Assembly (NCBI GenBank): GCA_018676675.1
Contig: JABHEG010000162.1
Location: 1-37,588, forward strand
Direction: 5' to 3'
Source of the DNA: Lentisphaerota bacterium
Lineage (GTDB): Bacteria; Verrucomicrobiota; Lentisphaeria; Oligosphaerales; JABHEG01
Length of the DNA stretch: 37,588 nucleotides
The notes beneath the pieces were generated by a model that was not told the DNA's origin, did not search any database, and was given only the letters and a program-made list of their open reading frames with translations. Of the stretch, positions 8,327 through 18,239 are shown in pieces (the stretch's first letter is position 1; each line of letters begins with the position of its first letter). The translations under genes and the position numbers were made by a program.

Positions 8327-9640
8327 ATGAGCAACCTGAAACTGACCATGTTGGGCGGCGGAAGCCTCTACTTCGAGTACGCCATGGCAGAGATTGCGAG
8401 TACGCCGGAACTGGCGGGCAGCGAAATCGTTCTCTACGACATCGACGACGAACGCCTCCAGCTCATGCGGCAGGTTGGTCAGCGCATCGCTGAGAAGACC
8501 CAGTCAGGCATCAGCGTTCGGGCAACGTTGGACCGAGCTGATGCTCTCGATGGTGCGGACTTCGCAGTCGCATCCATTGGCGTCCACGGCCCGGGGCATC
8601 GCTGGCACAAAGCGGACACCGACGCCATGGCGGAGCTTGGCATCATCATGACCACAGGCGACACCGTGGGGCCAAGCGGCTTGTCGCAGGCGCTGCGGAT
8701 CATGCCGATCTTCGTCGACATTGCCCAGGACATGGAAAAATATTGCCCGGATGCGGTGCTGCTGAACCATTCGAACCCCATGTCCGCGATCTGCCGGGCC
8801 GTGAACAAGTACACGTCGATTCCCGCGATCGGCTACTGCCATAACGTCGCCGGTGACACGCGCTACTTCGCCAAGGTCCTCGAAGTCCCGTGGCAGGAAC
8901 TGGACGTGACCGCTGCCGGTCCGAACCACTGTGTTTGGATGCTCGATATCCGGCACAAAGGCAAGGACGTCTACCCCGAGTTGTGCGAACGTTTGGCTGC
9001 GCAGGAGCCGCCTGAACGACACCGATTCCAGCAAGAAGTTTTGGACTTGTTCGGCCTGTACTGCATCGGCGGGGACCGGCACATCGTCGAATTCTTTCCC
9101 CACGCCCGACGTGCGACCTCGACCACCGACATCCACTACGGGCTTAAATGGCGTTCGGACATGATTCGGGAAGGCGCGCTCGCCCGGGAAATCAGTGACG
9201 AGCCCCAGGATGTCGAACTGAAAGCCGCCGGCAAGAAGGACGTGTGGGTGCCGGACGAGCCGACACCGGAAGCGATGGGCCAGCAGATCAAGTCCCTCGC
9301 CTTTGGCCCGGACATCGTGCACTATGTCAACATCCCAAACAACGGAGCCATACCGAATGTGCCCGACTGGGCGGTGGTGGAACTAAAAGCCAAAGTCGGA
9401 CAGAACGGCGCGACACCGGTGCACGTGGGGGAACTCCCGCCTCAGGTAGCGCGCTGGAGCGTGGCCCACTTCTACACCCACGAGCTCGTTGTGGAGGCAG
9501 CCGTCGAAGGAAGCCGGCAGAAGGCGCTGATGGCCCTCGCCTGTGACGCGATGATTCGTGACTTTGGCGAACCGCGCGTCGTGCTGGACGCACTCATCGA
9601 GGCCCAGGACGGACGACTGGATCGGTTCCGGGCCACATAA
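8327..9640 (+). CDS. GH4-family NAD- and metal-dependent glycosidase
   Basis: Predicted family 4 glycoside hydrolase, 437 aa. The start is ATG 8327 with TGAGGA upstream; the same frame is open further upstream, but that part overlaps sulfatase 2 and is not GH4-like. Visible features are the dinucleotide-binding GGGS (10-13), N147-H-S-N-P, C171-H172 in GYCHN, N200-H201 in GPNHC, and H252 in GGDRH. C171 and H201 correspond by motif to the Mn2+ ligands known in the Thermotoga enzyme AglA. GH4 enzymes use transient C3 oxidation by NAD+ and act in the cytoplasm on alpha- or beta-linked sugars, including galactosides, glucosides and glucuronides. No 6-phospho-sugar signature was confirmed, so the sugar is open. 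It lies 55 bases after sulfatase 2. Confidence 0.9.
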   Translation: MSNLKLTMLGGGSLYFEYAMAEIASTPELAGSEIVLYDIDDERLQLMRQVGQRIAEKTQSGISVRATLDRADALDGADFAVASIGVHGPGHRWHKADTDAMAELGIIMTTGDTVGPSGLSQALRIMPIFVDIAQDMEKYCPDAVLLNHSNPMSAICRAVNKYTSIPAIGYCHNVAGDTRYFAKVLEVPWQELDVTAAGPNHCVWMLDIRHKGKDVYPELCERLAAQEPPERHRFQQEVLDLFGLYCIGGDRHIVEFFPHARRATSTTDIHYGLKWRSDMIREGALAREISDEPQDVELKAAGKKDVWVPDEPTPEAMGQQIKSLAFGPDIVHYVNIPNNGAIPNVPDWAVVELKAKVGQNGATPVHVGELPPQVARWSVAHFYTHELVVEAAVEGSRQKALMALACDAMIRDFGEPRVVLDALIEAQDGRLDRFRAT

Positions 9641-9705
9641 GTCCGGGGTTGCACGCTTGGTGCGGGCAGAGATCTTTCGGTCACAGAACAAGGGAATCAG
9701 ACCAA

Positions 9706-12700
9706 ATGAAACGGGTACTTTTGTCTTCCCTGTTGGTTGCGTTCACTGCCTTTGGCGAGGCGTTCATTGTTCGCGACGGTAAGCCTGAGGCGGAGATCGT
9801 CATTGCGGAGAACGCAATGCGTGGCACGCGCCTGGCAGCACAGGAGCTGCAAATCTATGTGGAGAAGATTGCGGGTGCGAAGCTCGCAGTGGTCACGGCG
9901 CCGACCAACACCGTATCGGTGAAACTCTATGTCGGGCAGAGCCCGTACACCGAGACACTCGGGGTCACGACGGAAGGACTCAAGTACGGCGCCTACCGCA
10001 TCGTCTCCGGCGAGAACTGGATGGTGTTCATCGGTGACGACACCGAGTTCACCCCCGTCGAGCCTTGGCCGCGTGGGTACCAGGACATCCGCAGCGGAAA
10101 GATGCAGGACGCCTGGAACAAGATCACCGGCGAGAACTGGGGGTACATGCACTCGCAACTGCACAAGCATTACAGCGGCTCGAACGCGCTCTTCGGCACG
10201 CCCAAGGAACAGAAAGTCGACAAGAACGGAAGCGTCAATGTCTGGACCTATGACGAGCGTGGTTCGTTCAACGCCGTGGACGGATTCCTGCGCGATCTGG
10301 GCGTGCGCTGGTACATGCCCGGGGATATCGGCGAAGTCCTGCCGGATATGAAGACGCTCGCCGTACCGCAAATCGACAGGACCGTGCACCCGGACTTCCC
10401 CATGCGCATCTGCAACTTTCGCGCGTCGGTCTACGGTCACGACGCCATGATGTGGGGCTTCCGACTCGGCACGCGCCAGCCCTACGGCCGTCAGGCCGCG
10501 CACGGTCTGGCCGGCATGACACGCAATGAGAAGGTCCGGGCCGCGCACCCGGAGTGGTTCGCACTTTACGGGGGCAAGAGGCATGTAGCGCCCCGGCAAA
10601 ACCGCTGCTATCAGCTGTGTTACTCGAACGAGGAGCTGCTGCGCGAAGCCGTCAGATTCGCGCAGGTCCAGTTCGACCATTTCAAGATGAACGTGGTTTC
10701 GATCATGCCGCCTGACGGCTACACGGCCATGTGCCAATGCAAACTGTGCGAAGGCAAGGAGTCCCCTCAGCTCGGCGAGCGCGGCCGGCTCTCGAACTAC
10801 ATCTGGGAATTCGTCAACCGCGTGGCCAAAGAGGTCCGCAAGACACACCCTGATAAGCTGATCTCGAACTGCGCCTATGGCGTTTACACCAACGCTCCGG
10901 ACAGCATCGACAAGCTCGAGCCGAACGTGCAGGTCATCATTGTCGGTGGCCGACGACCCACCCACGCTGACCGCGACGAACTCCGCAAGCTACGCGCGGC
11001 CTGGGCGACGAAGACGGATCGACCGCTGGAGATCTTCGAGAACTACCCGTTCACCGGCCGTGGCTTCTACCTGCCTGCCTACATCCCTCGCGTGATGGGC
11101 GAGAGCATCAACGAGACCAAGGGCATATCGCGCGGCGAGGACGTCTGGATCACCATGGATTTCAAAGAGAAGGCCATCGGGTACAATCACTTCCTGCTCT
11201 ACTTCACCGCGCGCATGTACTGGGGCGGCAAAGACCGGGATGCGGCAGCCATGTTCGATGAGTACGTGCAGCTGTTCTATGGCCCCGCTGCCCCGGAGAT
11301 GGGCGCGTTCTTCGGCTATTGCGAGGCGAACTGGCGGGACATGGGCAAGGACGTTGCCAAGGCCGAACAGGCGTTGGCGCTCTTTGATGCCGCGAAGGGA
11401 AAAGCCGGCCCAGACACCATCTACGGCAAACGTACCCAGCTTATCGACAACTACCTGAAGGGGTTGCGCAGCAAACGCGTCCAGCTCGCGCAGACGCGTG
11501 GCCCTGTGCCCAAACTCCGGCTGGTCAACGGCTCGCGCACCCCAATCGTGGTGGACGGCAAGCTCGACGACCACGCGTGGAGGACTTGCGCTGTCGCATC
11601 GACCGGGCGCATGCGGGAGCTGCAGACCGGGCGCCAACCGATCTACGGGACCTCGATCAAGACTGCGTGGATCGGCAGTGACCTCTGCTTCGCGATTCGC
11701 TGTGAGGACCAGCCCGGCGAGAAGCTGAACATCGCCACCACCAAAGACAACGACCAGGCGATTTGGTATGGCGACGCGGTGGAGATCCTGATTGAGACCG
11801 ACGCACACAGCTACTACCAGATTGCCGTCGGTCCGTCGGGCGCGCTGATTGATCTCGATCGCGGCACAAACCGCTACAACTGGTTCCGCTGGTCGTCGCA
11901 GGCCGAGGTGGCCACTGAGATCGGTGACGGGTACTGGACACTCGAGATCCGCATCCCGGTGACTCAGGACGAGAACGACCCCAACCACAAAGTCGTCGGA
12001 CGCAGGCCCACCCAGAGTCTGCCCTGGCACATCAACGTCTGTCGCCAACGCATCCGCGAAGTCGCTTCCGAGGTCTCTGCGTTTTCGCCGACAAGCGCGA
12101 AGGTCTTCCACAACAAGATGAAGTTCGCGCACTTCTATGCGGGACTCTCCCACAGATTCAAGGCCGATCCGACCGTGACCGATCACATCATTGCCGGGCG
12201 CAAGGCTGCCGCGTTGACGCTGAAGCGGAAGTACGAGGACGCCATCACGATCTACCGCGACCTGGCGGCGGCTGAAAAGGCCACAGACTTCCAGAAATCT
12301 GACGTGCTTGCGCATGCGGCGAGCTGTGCGCGCAGTCTCAGGGACTACGAGCGTGCCGGCCAATTCGCCGGGCAGATCCCAGTTGAGGCCGTGAAGAAGA
12401 CCGTGCAGATTGAGAACCTTGTAAGCCAACGCAAGTACGACGCCGTGATCGAGCAGTTCGGCGCGGAAGACTTCAACACCTGGCCATTCTGGCAGCGGGG
12501 TGCGGGGGCGTTCGCCCGGGCCAAAGCCTACTTTGCCCGGAAGACCGGCGACAAGACCGAGGCGGACCTACAGATTGCCGATACGTACACACGGGAGCGC
12601 CGTACACGTACCAGCATCCTGACGATGATGGGTGACAACCGCCAACGAAATCTGAAAGACGATGCAGGCGCACTTGAAGCGTACCGGCGGAACTATGAAG

Positions 12701-12996
12701 GGAAGAACAGCATCGGCGCGGCAAACGAGTTCCGGGCCGTGCAATGCGCCGCGCGGATCCTGGTGAAGCAAGGGAAGTTCAACGAGGCCCTCGCCACCAT
12801 CAACCGGGCAAACGTCGACAAGCTCAAAGGCCACTGGCAGCACGCCATGCTGATCTCTCTTGGTGATACTCTCGCTGCCGCTGGCCGCAGGGATGAATCC
12901 CTGGCTGCCTACCGGAAAGTCCTCGCCGCCGAGGGAGTCCGGGCCCATCAGCGCAAGGCCGCTGAGAAGGCAGTTCGCGAACAGGAAGGGAAGTGA
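9706..12996 (+). CDS. DUF4838 protein B with CBM9-like and TPR-like regions, exported
   Basis: This 1096-aa protein starts at ATG 9706 (AGGGA at 9691-9695). That start places a clear signal peptide MKRVLLSSLLVAFTAFGEA at the N-terminus; an in-frame start further upstream would bury it. The N-terminal alpha-glucuronidase-like domain is followed by a DUF4838 region with HPEWFAL and the motif P-D-G-x4-C343-x-C345-x2-C348. From about residue 605 to 820 there is a CBM9-like carbohydrate-binding domain (PIVVDGKLDDHAW, GDAVEILIE). The last 260 or so residues are alpha-helical with repeated A/Y/L patterns, which I read as TPR-like repeats. TPR-type tails suggest a protein partner or a surface scaffold. 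The enzymatic activity is unassigned. Its stop overlaps a possible GTG of the next frame, so coupling to protein C is plausible. Confidence 0.88.
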   Translation: MKRVLLSSLLVAFTAFGEAFIVRDGKPEAEIVIAENAMRGTRLAAQELQIYVEKIAGAKLAVVTAPTNTVSVKLYVGQSPYTETLGVTTEGLKYGAYRIVSGENWMVFIGDDTEFTPVEPWPRGYQDIRSGKMQDAWNKITGENWGYMHSQLHKHYSGSNALFGTPKEQKVDKNGSVNVWTYDERGSFNAVDGFLRDLGVRWYMPGDIGEVLPDMKTLAVPQIDRTVHPDFPMRICNFRASVYGHDAMMWGFRLGTRQPYGRQAAHGLAGMTRNEKVRAAHPEWFALYGGKRHVAPRQNRCYQLCYSNEELLREAVRFAQVQFDHFKMNVVSIMPPDGYTAMCQCKLCEGKESPQLGERGRLSNYIWEFVNRVAKEVRKTHPDKLISNCAYGVYTNAPDSIDKLEPNVQVIIVGGRRPTHADRDELRKLRAAWATKTDRPLEIFENYPFTGRGFYLPAYIPRVMGESINETKGISRGEDVWITMDFKEKAIGYNHFLLYFTARMYWGGKDRDAAAMFDEYVQLFYGPAAPEMGAFFGYCEANWRDMGKDVAKAEQALALFDAAKGKAGPDTIYGKRTQLIDNYLKGLRSKRVQLAQTRGPVPKLRLVNGSRTPIVVDGKLDDHAWRTCAVASTGRMRELQTGRQPIYGTSIKTAWIGSDLCFAIRCEDQPGEKLNIATTKDNDQAIWYGDAVEILIETDAHSYYQIAVGPSGALIDLDRGTNRYNWFRWSSQAEVATEIGDGYWTLEIRIPVTQDENDPNHKVVGRRPTQSLPWHINVCRQRIREVASEVSAFSPTSAKVFHNKMKFAHFYAGLSHRFKADPTVTDHIIAGRKAAALTLKRKYEDAITIYRDLAAAEKATDFQKSDVLAHAASCARSLRDYERAGQFAGQIPVEAVKKTVQIENLVSQRKYDAVIEQFGAEDFNTWPFWQRGAGAFARAKAYFARKTGDKTEADLQIADTYTRERRTRTSILTMMGDNRQRNLKDDAGALEAYRRNYEGKNSIGAANEFRAVQCAARILVKQGKFNEALATINRANVDKLKGHWQHAMLISLGDTLAAAGRRDESLAAYRKVLAAEGVRAHQRKAAEKAVREQEGK

Positions 12997-13076
12997 GAGT
13001 TCATCGATCAGCACGATCATGCAAACCGCGCGTCCGCACTCTTGGTTGCGGCACGATTTCCGAGGAGCGGACCGTG

Positions 13077-16000
13077 ATGGCAAGCGTTACACGACCATCC
13101 GTACGGAGCTGGGCTTCTCTGGTTCTGTTCACCGTCGCGTGCCTGCCGGCCAGGGCCGCTGTGGAGCATGTGGTCATCGCGGCAGATGGGGGATGCGACT
13201 ACCAGATTGTGACACCGGACACAGTGCCGGATCTGGTGGTCGAACAGTGCCTCCGGCAGACCGGGCGCCTCATCCAGCACGCCTTCCGGGCGAGTGGATT
13301 CGAATTGCCGATCGTCAAGGAGCGTGACCGTGCAGCAGGGAAGCCCTGCATTTACCTCGGTGCCACGGCGTTCGCCCGGGCTAACGGCTGTGATCCGGCC
13401 GTGCTTGAGGGCTGGAGCTACTTCCACAGGGTTGTCGGCAGGGACGTGGTCCTTGCTGGCCGGGATGAGGCGCCACCCGACCTGTCACACCTCGGTAACT
13501 GGAACCGCTTCTTCTACTATCGATTGGGCACACTCAAGGCCACGGCTGATTTCCTTCGCCTCCACGCGCAGACGTATTTCCTGTATCCCGGGAACGCGAT
13601 GATCCCAACCAAAGGCGCGAGCCGCGTGCGCGACTGGGTCTTTGACGACGCGAGCATCGAGTTCACGGAGATGCCGTCCATCAGCATTCCGGCGGATCTG
13701 AACCTGCGCAAAGACGTGTTCACTCGCTACCACAAACGGCACCACCGACACGCTCTCCTGTATGATGTTGCCAGCAATTTCTTCCCCCGGGTCGACGACG
13801 CATTGCTGGGCCACACGTATGGCAAAGCGGTGCCGCCTAAGACCTATCGCGAGAGCAACCCCGAGTACTTCGCGCTGCTCGGCGGCGAACGCACCAAGAA
13901 CAACCAATACTGTCTGTCGAACCCCAGAGTGCGTGAGCTGATCTACGAATTCACCGCCAGTTTTCTTGCAGCCGGCTGCCAGTCGGTCAACATCCAGCAG
14001 CCCGACGGCTTCCGGCCCTGCCAGTGCAAAGAGTGCGACGCTCTCTACGACACGGGGAAGGACTGGGGGGAGAAGCTCTGGACTTTTCATCGTGATATCG
14101 CCGAACGCCTCAAGCAGGAGCATCCCGGCAAGAAGCTCCTCCTCTCGCCGTACACGGTGACTATCGAGCCTCCAAAAACCTTCGACACATTCCCGGACAA
14201 TGTCATCATCAGTCATGTGGACGCCAACTTCGAAGAAACGACGAAATGGTGCAAGTGGCGCAAGTTGCACACGGGGGAGTACGGCATCTGGATCCACAAC
14301 TGGATTGCGAACCAGACCTCACGCTACACGCCGCAGCGTACGCCGCTCTTCATCGAGAAGCAGGTCAAGTTCTTCCAGGAATACGGGGTCCGGGGCATCT
14401 TTCGGGATGGGCTGGGCGAGGTGTACGGCTTGGAGGGGCCGACCTACTACGTGTTCGGGCGCATGTTCGACGATCCCGCGAATCTGACGGCCCGGGAGCT
14501 TGTGTTCGAGTTCTGTGATTCGGCGTTCGGTCCGGACGCCGGCGCATCAATGCGCCGCTTCTACGACGCGCTCTACCACAGCATCGAGCTCTACGCCCTA
14601 TACCTGAACACGCATGGAGTCGGCTGGACCTACAAGGACATCTACGGCCGGGGGCACAAGGCTGTCCGGGATCCGTTTCGGATGCTGAGTTTTCTCTACC
14701 CGCCGCGCCTGATCAAGACGCTCGAAACGTATCTTGTGCAGGCAGAGAGCAAGGCCGTTGGCGGGAAGCACCGGGCCCGGTTGCAGCTCGTGCGGCGTGA
14801 GTTCGACTTCCTGAAGGCGCTCATGCGGGTCATCCACCTGTATCACGCCTACGAGACCGAGCCCACACTGGCTACGCGCGAACGCGTGCTGAACGCCATT
14901 GATGATCGGAACGCGTTGACGGAAAGCATGTTCTCGTACGTCGCCAAACGGGACAAGAAACGAACACGAAAGAACGACCGTGCGAGACCCATTGAGGGCT
15001 GGGGGCGTGTCCTGTTCCCACCGGGTGGCCATAACGTGTCGCACCTGCAGTTGGTCCACAATATCTACGGGAACACCTTTGCCGACACGGCCTTGAACTG
15101 GGATACCGCCGCCATGCGCAAGGCGCCGTTGCCCGGCGCATCGAGATTGACCGCCATCCCCGCGATCGGTGAGGTCCGGATGGATTCCCCCGCTTGGGCG
15201 CAAGCATCCGCAGGTGAGCTCCACTCTGTCGAACCGGGTGCAGAGCTTGAGCGGACGGCCGCGGTCCGTGTCTTGTACGGCGCCGAGGCCCTCTACCTGC
15301 GTCTGGAAGCGCAGCTTGAGGCTGACCAGGTCACGTTCGAGGACGTCGGCCGCGACGGCGATTTGAAGGGGCACGAGTCGCTGGACATCTACCTGGGCCC
15401 AATCCCCGGTGAGGATCGATTCTACCGCTTCAGAGTCGGCCTTAACCCAGGGGCGCGGTTTGACGCTGCACGCGGCTTGATCACTGACAGGATGCACCTC
15501 CTATACAGCAAAGATGACCCCGAATGGAATGGCGAGTGGTCCTACGAGTCGCGCGTGGACAAGACGACGAACAGATGGATCGCGTTGCTGAGTCTGCCCT
15601 ACGAGACCCTTGTCGCCGAACCCCCTGCGGAAGGCACGAGCTGGCGCTTCAACGTCGGCCGGACACACGTGGTCGGTCCGGATGACGTGAGGCGCTCGAT
15701 CTGGTCTTCACTCGGTGGTACCCGCGATGTGGGGAATCGGGATGCTTTGGGGGTAATCCTCTTCCAGGCAGACGCCGGGAAGGAGAACGCCGCGGCCGAG
15801 GTGTCCCCGGCAACACGCTGGCGCCTCGACTACTGGAAGAGCACGTTTCGCGTCCCCTCGAAGTGGAAGAACCTGCCTGAACCGTTGCCCGCGCCCCTTG
15901 GCCCGTGGCTTTTCCGCCTGGATTCCATCGAGAAGGGCGTCACCGAGAAGTGGTTTCGGGTTGACGTCAACACCGACGCGTGGGAGCCCATTGAGGTCCC

Positions 16001-16340
16001 GGCCTTATGGGATGAGTTCAAGTGGGGCCGCTATGAGGGACAGGCGTGGTACCGTACCGCGTTCACGCTCCCTGCCAGTTGGCAGGGAGCGTCGCTACGT
16101 CTGCTCTTCGGCAGCGTGGATGAGGAGGCGTGGATCTTCGTGAACGGCGAACTGGTTGGCGAGCACTCGAGCACGTCCACGGGCAGGAGCATCAACGAGC
16201 TCTGGGAAGAGCCTTTCGAGGTCAGCGTTGCCTCGCGGCTTCTGAAGTACGATCAGGCGAACACGCTGGTGGTACGCGTCAACAACACCAAGGCCAGCGG
16301 CGGGATCTGGCGTCCCGTCCTTGGCTGCAGGCAACAATGA
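13077..16340 (+). CDS. DUF4838 protein C with CBM9-like and GH2-type jelly-roll domains, exported
   Basis: This 1087-aa protein starts at ATG 13077, chosen because GAGGAG at 13062-13067 lies at good distance and a signal peptide follows (cleavage near PARA-AVE, about residue 28). A GTG at 12993 overlaps the previous stop but adds a basic stretch before the leader. The DUF4838 region carries NPEYFAL and P-D-G-x3-C315-x-C317-x2-C320. A CBM9-like module spans roughly 700-890. The C-terminal 180 residues resemble the sugar-binding jelly-roll domain of GH2 enzymes (WYRTAFTLPASW, then IFVNGELVGEH). GH2-type jelly rolls normally precede a catalytic barrel, so finding one at the extreme C-terminus as an add-on is unusual. 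The reaction is unassigned. Confidence 0.88.
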   Translation: MASVTRPSVRSWASLVLFTVACLPARAAVEHVVIAADGGCDYQIVTPDTVPDLVVEQCLRQTGRLIQHAFRASGFELPIVKERDRAAGKPCIYLGATAFARANGCDPAVLEGWSYFHRVVGRDVVLAGRDEAPPDLSHLGNWNRFFYYRLGTLKATADFLRLHAQTYFLYPGNAMIPTKGASRVRDWVFDDASIEFTEMPSISIPADLNLRKDVFTRYHKRHHRHALLYDVASNFFPRVDDALLGHTYGKAVPPKTYRESNPEYFALLGGERTKNNQYCLSNPRVRELIYEFTASFLAAGCQSVNIQQPDGFRPCQCKECDALYDTGKDWGEKLWTFHRDIAERLKQEHPGKKLLLSPYTVTIEPPKTFDTFPDNVIISHVDANFEETTKWCKWRKLHTGEYGIWIHNWIANQTSRYTPQRTPLFIEKQVKFFQEYGVRGIFRDGLGEVYGLEGPTYYVFGRMFDDPANLTARELVFEFCDSAFGPDAGASMRRFYDALYHSIELYALYLNTHGVGWTYKDIYGRGHKAVRDPFRMLSFLYPPRLIKTLETYLVQAESKAVGGKHRARLQLVRREFDFLKALMRVIHLYHAYETEPTLATRERVLNAIDDRNALTESMFSYVAKRDKKRTRKNDRARPIEGWGRVLFPPGGHNVSHLQLVHNIYGNTFADTALNWDTAAMRKAPLPGASRLTAIPAIGEVRMDSPAWAQASAGELHSVEPGAELERTAAVRVLYGAEALYLRLEAQLEADQVTFEDVGRDGDLKGHESLDIYLGPIPGEDRFYRFRVGLNPGARFDAARGLITDRMHLLYSKDDPEWNGEWSYESRVDKTTNRWIALLSLPYETLVAEPPAEGTSWRFNVGRTHVVGPDDVRRSIWSSLGGTRDVGNRDALGVILFQADAGKENAAAEVSPATRWRLDYWKSTFRVPSKWKNLPEPLPAPLGPWLFRLDSIEKGVTEKWFRVDVNTDAWEPIEVPALWDEFKWGRYEGQAWYRTAFTLPASWQGASLRLLFGSVDEEAWIFVNGELVGEHSSTSTGRSINELWEEPFEVSVASRLLKYDQANTLVVRVNNTKASGGIWRPVLGCRQQ

Positions 16341-16386
16341 GTGCGGCGGGCCCAACCCGAGCTTCATCTGAACTGGAAGGAAGACC

Positions 16387-17235
16387 ATGGAGAAGCAGAA
16401 AATCATGTCAATCGGCTCCCATGCCGACGATGTCGAGGTGGGCACGGGGGGAACGCTCGCGAAGTTCTACGAGCTGGGCTACGTGATCGTGTATGTCATG
16501 TCCACGAACAACATGTCAGGGGGCACCCAGGAGTTGCAGCCGGATGGAACGGTCAAACGCTGGGTCGAGAACAATGTGGATATGATGGCGCGGCGCAAGC
16601 GCGAATGCACCGACGCGGCGGCGTTGCTCGGTACGGAGCCCATTCATCTTGACCACCCCCAGCGCCACTGCAGAGGGGCTGATCTCGAGACAATCGAGCT
16701 GCGCTATGGCTGTGCGCGCCCCGAGAGTGTGTCGGACGACGTTCCCACGATCGTGACAGCCTACGAGGACAAGGCCAGCAGACAGCGTCTGGTCGACCTG
16801 ATCATGGAACACGATCCGGCGTGCATCTTCACCCATGGCCTGTGTTCCGGGAACATCGAGCACATCGCCACCTGCCTGCTGGTCACGAAATGCTACTGGG
16901 ACGCCGTCGAGGAAGGGTACAAGGGCGGGTTGCTCTACTGGCGTGAGGACTACACGGCCTTCGGTGACCGAAACACGCAGTGGGACACGTACGTCGACAT
17001 TTCCGACTACCTCGACCGCAAGATGGAGCTCCTCGGCAAGCACGCCTGTCAGATGCCGACCGCGCATCTTCCCGACCACGGGCACCGGCTGCGGCCGCTG
17101 AAATGGGGCGTCGCTTGCGGCTGCAAAGCAGCTGAAGTTTTCACCTGGGTGAGCCACGACCGCCGTCCGGATCTTGACGCGACCGTATGCACCACCAGCC
17201 CACTCCTCGCCGAGCTCATCCAACACACCCGATAG
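16387..17235 (+). CDS. PIG-L/LmbE-family deacetylase
   Basis: Predicted zinc-dependent N-deacetylase of 282 aa, acting on an N-acetylglucosamine-type or related amide. The N-terminal motif S-H12-A-D14-D15-V-E-V-G-T-G-G is the PIG-L signature (usually HPDD), giving zinc ligand H12 and catalytic or ligand aspartates. The second motif provides H150 and H159 (HGLCSGNIEH), with H159 the likely third zinc ligand. ATG 16387 is preceded by AAGGAAG (16377-16383). No leader is present, so it is cytoplasmic. It lies 10 bases upstream of the Fe-S gene, which implies co-translation. The substrate could be an N-acetylated sugar released by the exported proteins. Other PIG-L members act on thiol cofactors or teicoplanin-like compounds, so this is an inference from context. 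Confidence 0.88.
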   Translation: MEKQKIMSIGSHADDVEVGTGGTLAKFYELGYVIVYVMSTNNMSGGTQELQPDGTVKRWVENNVDMMARRKRECTDAAALLGTEPIHLDHPQRHCRGADLETIELRYGCARPESVSDDVPTIVTAYEDKASRQRLVDLIMEHDPACIFTHGLCSGNIEHIATCLLVTKCYWDAVEEGYKGGLLYWREDYTAFGDRNTQWDTYVDISDYLDRKMELLGKHACQMPTAHLPDHGHRLRPLKWGVACGCKAAEVFTWVSHDRRPDLDATVCTTSPLLAELIQHTR

Positions 17236-17245
17236 GGAGAATTGC

Positions 17246-18229
17246 ATGATGGACGCGAAGAAGGTGAAAGCGTTCGCTCGCGCTCAGGGTGCGGACATGG
17301 TCGGGATCGGTTCCATCGACCGTTGGGAGGGCGCCCCGATCCAGATGGATCCGCGCCAGATCATGCCGGAGGCCAAGTCCGTCATCGCGATGGCATTCCG
17401 CTTCAATCGCGGCACTTTGCGCGGCATTGAGGAGGGCACGTTCTTCAGCAACTACTCCTCCATGGGATACGGCGCGCTCACGCACCTCTATATCCCGATG
17501 ACGGTGATCAACCTGTCGAAGTTCATTGAGGACCACGGCCAGGAAGCCATGCCCATAGGACACCTCTCCCCCTGGCGTGCCATCGACAACGAGGGCGACC
17601 TGAGGCCCTTTTCGCGCCCCGTCGCCCCCGGGCGCGCTCAGCCCGATGTGATGGTCAATCTACGGATCGCGGGATACCTCTGCGGACTTGGAGAAATTGG
17701 CTGGTCCAAGGTCTTTCTCACCCCGCGTTTCGGGCCGCGACAACGTCTGGGAATCGTGTTGACCGAAGCAGAGCTGGAGCCGGATCCCGTGATGGAGCCG
17801 GGCACGCTCTGCAATCGCTGCATGGCCTGCGTCAAGGACTGTCCCGTCGATGCCATCAAACGCGACCAGTCTGTCAAGGTCACCCTCGGAGGGTACGACT
17901 TGGAGTGGAACGACCTGGACTGCCAGCGTTGTGCCGTGGGACTACGCGGCGGCGTGCCAGTCGAGGACGAGGAACACGCCAACTACATGGACACAGAGGT
18001 GTACGGCATGAAGGTCGCCCGGGGCCCGCACACCCCTTGGCGGCACAAGCCCCAGAACCTCTACAAGACCGGGCAGGCGATCTGCGGCGGACGCGGTTGC
18101 CTGCGCGCCTGCATGATCTCTCTCGAAGGCCGTGAGGTCCTAGAGAACAAGTTCGACACCCCATTCCGCCGTCGCCCGGCCTGGTCGGTTGATTGGTCGC
18201 AGGAAGATGATGCGACCAGCTCGGGGTGA
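17246..18229 (+). CDS. 4Fe-4S protein related to epoxyqueuosine reductase (QueG-like)
   Basis: This 327-aa protein starts at ATG 17246 with the Shine-Dalgarno AGGGAGA (17234-17240), which overlaps the PIG-L stop; a second ATG follows at 17249. The N-terminal 180 residues resemble the cobalamin-binding half of QueG and reductive dehalogenases (ADMVGIGSIDRW). The first cluster is canonical: C189-x2-C192-x2-C195-x3-C199-P. The remaining cysteines are C226-x2-C229 and then C280-x4-C285-x3-C289, which is not the usual second QueG ferredoxin motif. No TAT leader is present. Co-translation with a deacetylase inside a sugar locus argues against a tRNA-modification role. Possible roles are a reductive step or reactivation of a corrinoid protein. 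The function is unassigned. Confidence 0.8.
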   Translation: MMDAKKVKAFARAQGADMVGIGSIDRWEGAPIQMDPRQIMPEAKSVIAMAFRFNRGTLRGIEEGTFFSNYSSMGYGALTHLYIPMTVINLSKFIEDHGQEAMPIGHLSPWRAIDNEGDLRPFSRPVAPGRAQPDVMVNLRIAGYLCGLGEIGWSKVFLTPRFGPRQRLGIVLTEAELEPDPVMEPGTLCNRCMACVKDCPVDAIKRDQSVKVTLGGYDLEWNDLDCQRCAVGLRGGVPVEDEEHANYMDTEVYGMKVARGPHTPWRHKPQNLYKTGQAICGGRGCLRACMISLEGREVLENKFDTPFRRRPAWSVDWSQEDDATSSG

Positions 18230-18239
18230 AACGCGATCT

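Noticed and set aside
10990..12429. 479-codon minus-strand ORF within DUF4838 protein B
   Set aside because: It is antisense to a clear CBM9-like and TPR-like coding region and has no motifs of its own.
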